Shown here one piece after another: positions 61,347 to 64,000 of a stretch of 64,000 bases of DNA. The translations under genes and the position numbers were made by a program. Below the pieces are notes generated by a model, which had not been told where the DNA came from, did no database searches, and was given only the letters and a program-made list of their open reading frames with translations. Location of the stretch: assembly GCF_023612255.1 (NCBI RefSeq), contig NZ_CP063231.1, positions 1,470,001 through 1,534,000 of the forward strand, read 5' to 3'. The stretch is from Luteibacter flocculans (GTDB taxonomy: Bacteria; Pseudomonadota; Gammaproteobacteria; Xanthomonadales; Rhodanobacteraceae). Positions within the stretch are counted from its first letter, which is position 1. Each line of letters begins with the position of its first letter.

Positions 61347-61982
61347 CTAGGACCGATCGGCCCGCGCCAACACATAGGCCCGGCACATGGCGGGCAGTTC
61401 GCTCCGCAGGACGGCAATCGCCTCCGGGGAGGCTTCGTGTTCGAGCACGGCCTGCACGGTGCCCGTCATCAACGTGCGCAACGCGTAACCGGTGCGCGAT
61501 ACGTCGTCGAAGCGGACGTCCGGCGCACCGGCCAGCAGACGCGCGACGATGTCGTCGGCGCGCTGCCGTATATCCTCGACGAGCGACGCCGTTTCCAGTT
61601 CGGTGGCGACCACGTAGAGCACCCGGGTACCGGGCATGCCGCGCAGCTTGGCATCGAGGTAGGCATGCGCAAGCCCCTCCGCCATCTCGGCGAGCGGCGC
61701 GTGTTGCAGCCGCTCGCTGGCGTCCTCGAGCGCCGCGATCACCTCTTCGAGGTAATCCTCCAACACCGCATACATCAGCGCCTGTTTGTGCGGGAAGTAC
61801 TGGTACATCGTGCCGACCGAGACGCCGGCGCGAGCTGCGACACGCGTCGTGGTCAGGCCGTGGTAGCCGTCCATCAGCAAAACCTGAATGGTGGCCTCGA
61901 AAATGGCCGCCACTGTGGCTGCCGAGCGCGCCTGGCGCGGCGTTTTCCGCGGTTTTAGAGCGTCGGAAGGGGCGACGGGCAT
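61347..61982 (-). CDS. TetR-family transcriptional regulator
   Basis: 211 residues from ATG 61982; an in-frame ATG at 62039 would run through the shared promoter region and is less likely. Helix-turn-helix about residues 22-62 ([18 protein letters not shown] ... [26 protein letters not shown]) is typical TetR, and the rest is an all-helical ligand and dimer domain. It is divergent from a short-chain dehydrogenase gene across 77 bp, the classic arrangement in which the repressor controls the neighbouring enzyme and itself. The ligand is unknown. Confidence 0.9.
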   Translation of the reverse strand: MPVAPSDALKPRKTPRQARSAATVAAIFEATIQVLLMDGYHGLTTTRVAARAGVSVGTMYQYFPHKQALMYAVLEDYLEEVIAALEDASERLQHAPLAEMAEGLAHAYLDAKLRGMPGTRVLYVVATELETASLVEDIRQRADDIVARLLAGAPDVRFDDVSRTGYALRTLMTGTVQAVLEHEASPEAIAVLRSELPAMCRAYVLARADRS

Positions 61983-62059
61983 ATGCGAATGTAAATCCTG
62001 AAAAGTGATGCCAAGTCTACGTTGGGGACGACCCGCCACCTATCCAACGAGGAACCCGC
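61983..62059. promoter_or_regulatory. Divergent TetR/SDR control region
   Basis: 77 bp separate the two divergent start codons and must hold both promoters and probably the TetR operator. A short A+T-rich patch (GTAAATCCTGAAAAG, 61991-62005) is the likely promoter core. I could not find a convincing palindrome. GAGGAA at 62049-62054 is the SDR ribosome site. Confidence 0.5.
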
Positions 62060-62788
62060 ATGACCCAGCAAGAACGCATCACCCTCATCACCGGTGCCAA
62101 CAAGGGCATCGGCCTGGAAGTCGCTCGGCAGCTTGGCAAGGCAGGCCATCGCGTGTTGCTCGGCGCTCGCGACGCGGGCCGCGCGCAGGCCGCGGCCGAT
62201 CGGCTGCGCGGCGAAGGTGTGGACGCGCGCATCGTCGCCATCGACCTCGACGACCCGGCATCGGTTGCGGCCGCCGTCGCCGACGTCGAGCGGCACGAAG
62301 GCCGCCTCGACGTCCTGGTGAACAACGCCGCCGTCGTCGACCCTGCCGACGGCCCAGCCGGCACCGCCGACCCCGCCGCTGTCCGGCGCATCTTCGACAC
62401 CAACTTCTTCGGCAGCATCGCGGTCACCCAGGGCTTTCTTCCGCTGCTCCGCAAGTCGGCCGCCGGCCGCATCATCAACGTGTCCAGCGGCCTGGGCTCG
62501 ATCGCCCTGAACGCCGATCCGAAGTGGGAGTACGCGGCGGTGAAACTGCTCGGCTACAACGGCTCCAAGGCGGCGTTGAACCTTTTCACCGTCCTTCTCG
62601 CGGCCGAGTTGGAAGGTGAAGGCATCCGGGTGCACGCGGTCAATCCGGGCTACACCGCTACCGATCTGAACGGCAACAGCGGCCATCAGACCGTCGCGGA
62701 AGGTGCGCAAGAGATCGTCCGTCTGGCACGCCTGGACGGTGGCCCCACCGGCACCTTCACGAACAAGGACGGCCCGGATCCCTGGTAA
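62060..62788 (+). CDS. Short-chain dehydrogenase/reductase
   Basis: 242 residues, a classical SDR: TGANKGIG nucleotide site near residue 12, NNAA near 88, catalytic Ser in INVSSGLGS and Y-x-x-x-K in GYNGSKAA. The Arg/Gly-rich segment after the first strand (GARDAGR) suggests NADP(H). It resembles carbonyl-reductase-type SDRs in the Leu-Ala-rich tail and the TDLNGNSG segment. Substrate is unknown. Control by the divergent TetR protein is likely. Confidence 0.92.
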   Translation: MTQQERITLITGANKGIGLEVARQLGKAGHRVLLGARDAGRAQAAADRLRGEGVDARIVAIDLDDPASVAAAVADVERHEGRLDVLVNNAAVVDPADGPAGTADPAAVRRIFDTNFFGSIAVTQGFLPLLRKSAAGRIINVSSGLGSIALNADPKWEYAAVKLLGYNGSKAALNLFTVLLAAELEGEGIRVHAVNPGYTATDLNGNSGHQTVAEGAQEIVRLARLDGGPTGTFTNKDGPDPW

Positions 62789-62839
62789 GCGTTCAAGTGA
62801 GCCAGCGTCTCGATCTCGCGGACGCGTGGCTCTTCGTTC

Positions 62840-63060
62840 TTGTGGGAGCCGCCATGGCGGCGAGGGGAAGCTTGCCAGTGGGAGCCACGCGCCGGTGGGA
62901 GCCAGCCTGCTGGCGATGGGAGCTTGCCTCACGCTAAACCGCTTCGTTGGCTTTTCGCCACCAGGGTGGCTCCTACCTTTGCTTCGTAGGTATCGCGCCG
63001 CTATATGGCGGCTCCCGCCTTTGCTTCGTTGGTTTCCCCCCGCTGTGGCGACTCCTGCAC
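62840..63060. repeat. Cluster of six GGAG-palindrome (REP-like) elements
   Basis: Six related units of about 20-28 bp with the core GTGGGAGCC-GCC-ATGGCGGCGA. Plus-oriented copies lie near 62840-62864, 62879-62893 and 62893-62922; inverted copies near 62954-62976, 62992-63019 and 63040-63060. The inverted copies are spaced by a recurring TTTGCTTCGTTGG-like motif. This fills the 62789-63144 gap, where I see no gene. REP elements of this look are common between genes of pseudomonads and xanthomonads and are moved by RayT-type transposases in trans. Confidence 0.8.
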
Positions 63061-63144
63061 ATTGTCCTCGGCGCTTCGTTGGGGGCCGGAACTTGCCCCG
63101 GCGATCCTGGTCTCTCAACCAGCGACCGCTAGGGGACAGGTACG

Positions 63145-63795
63145 GTGCCGCCAGGGAAGAACACCACGATCACTCGGTTGCCATGGCGGCGCATTGTCGG
63201 GAACGGCGTGCTTTTCGGCGTTATCGCTTCGCTGCACCTGTTCCTTTTCGTCGTCCTCATAGCGATGCGTCCGCGCTTCTTGCCTGGCGACATGCCTTGG
63301 CACCGTGGCAACGACGTCGCGCTTGAGGTGCGATGGGTCGCGGTGCCTTCCGTTGCGCGTGCCTCGTCGCCCGCCAGGTCGGTGATGCCTCGCGGCCCGA
63401 GCCGACCCACGCATCGACCATCGATAAACCGCGGGACGAGCCTGTCGTCGGCCGCCTCCACGCCTCATCCTGCGGCAGCGTCCGTACCCATGGGAGACAC
63501 GTCCGTTCCTGGCGATTTGCCTCAGGCGGCAGCGGCGAACGACTTCGGAGACCCGTCGATTCGCCGTGCGCTCAATGATGATGCGTCCGGAGCCGCTCCC
63601 GCATTGCCCGGCGGAAGCGATGCGTCTCTGTCGCGGGCGTTTCGTGTAGCACAACCGCCGAGCCTCAAAGATCGAGTGAAGTCCGTCGGCAATTACATGA
63701 ATTGCAGCATCGTCGAAATGGCTCGCAATCGCCCGGGCCAATTGAACGTGGTGCGGATAGGCGAGGCATACAGCGCGCTTGGCTGCAAGAAATAA
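63145..63795 (+). CDS. Hypothetical single-pass membrane protein with Pro/Ala/Ser-rich stalk
   Basis: 216 residues with a GTG start and AGGGGA about 8 bp upstream. A basic N-terminus is followed by one hydrophobic helix (about 18-41), a long low-complexity Pro/Ser/Ala segment (about 70-165) and a compact C-terminal region (about 166-216, with two Cys). The layout resembles TonB-like or energy-coupling envelope proteins that span the periplasm, but there is no TonB C-terminal signature. I do not recognise the family. Confidence 0.65.
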   Translation: MPPGKNTTITRLPWRRIVGNGVLFGVIASLHLFLFVVLIAMRPRFLPGDMPWHRGNDVALEVRWVAVPSVARASSPARSVMPRGPSRPTHRPSINRGTSLSSAASTPHPAAASVPMGDTSVPGDLPQAAAANDFGDPSIRRALNDDASGAAPALPGGSDASLSRAFRVAQPPSLKDRVKSVGNYMNCSIVEMARNRPGQLNVVRIGEAYSALGCKK

Positions 63796-63852
63796 CGAGC
63801 GGCGCAGCGTTTCAAGTGGGAATAGAATGGGCGAGCAACACCGGAGGCGGAT

Positions 63853-64000
63853 ATGGCGAAGCAGCGAAGCTACTGGTTCGGACGCAAGCGCGTTGGCTGG
63901 GGTATCGGCCCGACTAGCTGGCAAGGTTGGGCAATCATGGCCGCCTACACCGCGCTCATGATCGCTTCAACGAAAGTCGGATTTCTCGTCGCGCACCCCA
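63853..64000 (+). CDS. Small membrane protein, conserved hypothetical (3' truncated by window)
   Basis: 49 codons are visible from ATG 63853, with CGGAGG about 5 bp upstream, 57 bp after the previous stop. It starts MAKQRSYWFGRKRVGWG and continues GPTSWQGWAIMAAYTALM, a short Trp-rich amphipathic start leading into a membrane helix. Small proteins with this W-F-G-x-K-R-x-G-W-G opening occur as conserved hypotheticals in many proteobacteria. Function unknown; the remainder lies beyond the window. Confidence 0.6.
   Translation, partial: MAKQRSYWFGRKRVGWGIGPTSWQGWAIMAAYTALMIASTKVGFLVAHP

Noticed and set aside
61037-61417. Extension of gcvP to an earlier start
   Set aside because: It would translate through the promoter and tandem glycine riboswitch; the MSQKTS start fits known P proteins.

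Overview
The window is GC-rich, densely coded DNA from a Gram-negative bacterium. Its gene style suggests a gammaproteobacterium of the Lysobacterales (Xanthomonadales), possibly Rhodanobacteraceae: MacAB-type exporter parts, GGAG-palindrome REP elements, a tandem glycine riboswitch on gcvP, a GH92 glycosidase and an EntD-like PPTase. No rRNA or marker gene confirms this, so the taxonomic placement is inference.

Positions 1-48866 hold most of a large hybrid polyketide/non-ribosomal peptide gene cluster that begins upstream of the window. Two giant trans-AT polyketide synthase proteins come first (1-10086 and 10107-22631). No AT domain lies inside any module. The first protein carries two almost duplicated beta-branching modules. 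Each has a degenerate DH, two decayed crotonase domains, one intact PksI-type ECH2 decarboxylase and an ACP with the beta-branch flag tryptophan. The second protein runs DH-(relic KR)-ACP-KS-DH-KR-ACP-KS-KR-ACP-KS-DH* and ends without ACP or thioesterase.

Next come an AsnB-like amidotransferase, a PksB-like metallo-hydrolase, an HMG-CoA-synthase-like enzyme (PksG type), a donor ACP and a free-standing acyltransferase. With the ECH2 domains these form a partial beta-branching cassette. The KS-like decarboxylase and ECH1 dehydratase of that cassette are not in the window. Then follow an eight-helix ABC permease, a START-like secreted or anchored protein, a one-module NRPS (serine predicted), a HlyD-family adaptor, an ABC ATPase, a three-module NRPS with thioesterase, a small DoxX-like membrane protein and a convergent phosphopantetheinyl transferase. 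The supported logic is: polyketide chain with two beta-branches, extension by about four amino acids (Ser, unknown, Ser-like, Ser), TE release, and MacAB-like export.

Two long, nearly perfect internal repeats show recent duplication or gene conversion inside this assembly line: 1426-2958 with 6121-7653, and 41006-42426 with 44171-45591.

From 49 kb onward the content is ordinary chromosome: an ArnT-like glycosyltransferase, a CueR-like regulator with a copper P1B-ATPase (apparently leaderless promoter), a GH92 mannosidase, a carbonic anhydrase translationally coupled to a bestrophin channel, a structured inverted-repeat element, gcvP with its tandem glycine riboswitch, a divergent TetR/SDR pair, a cluster of REP elements and two poorly characterised membrane-protein genes at the right edge.
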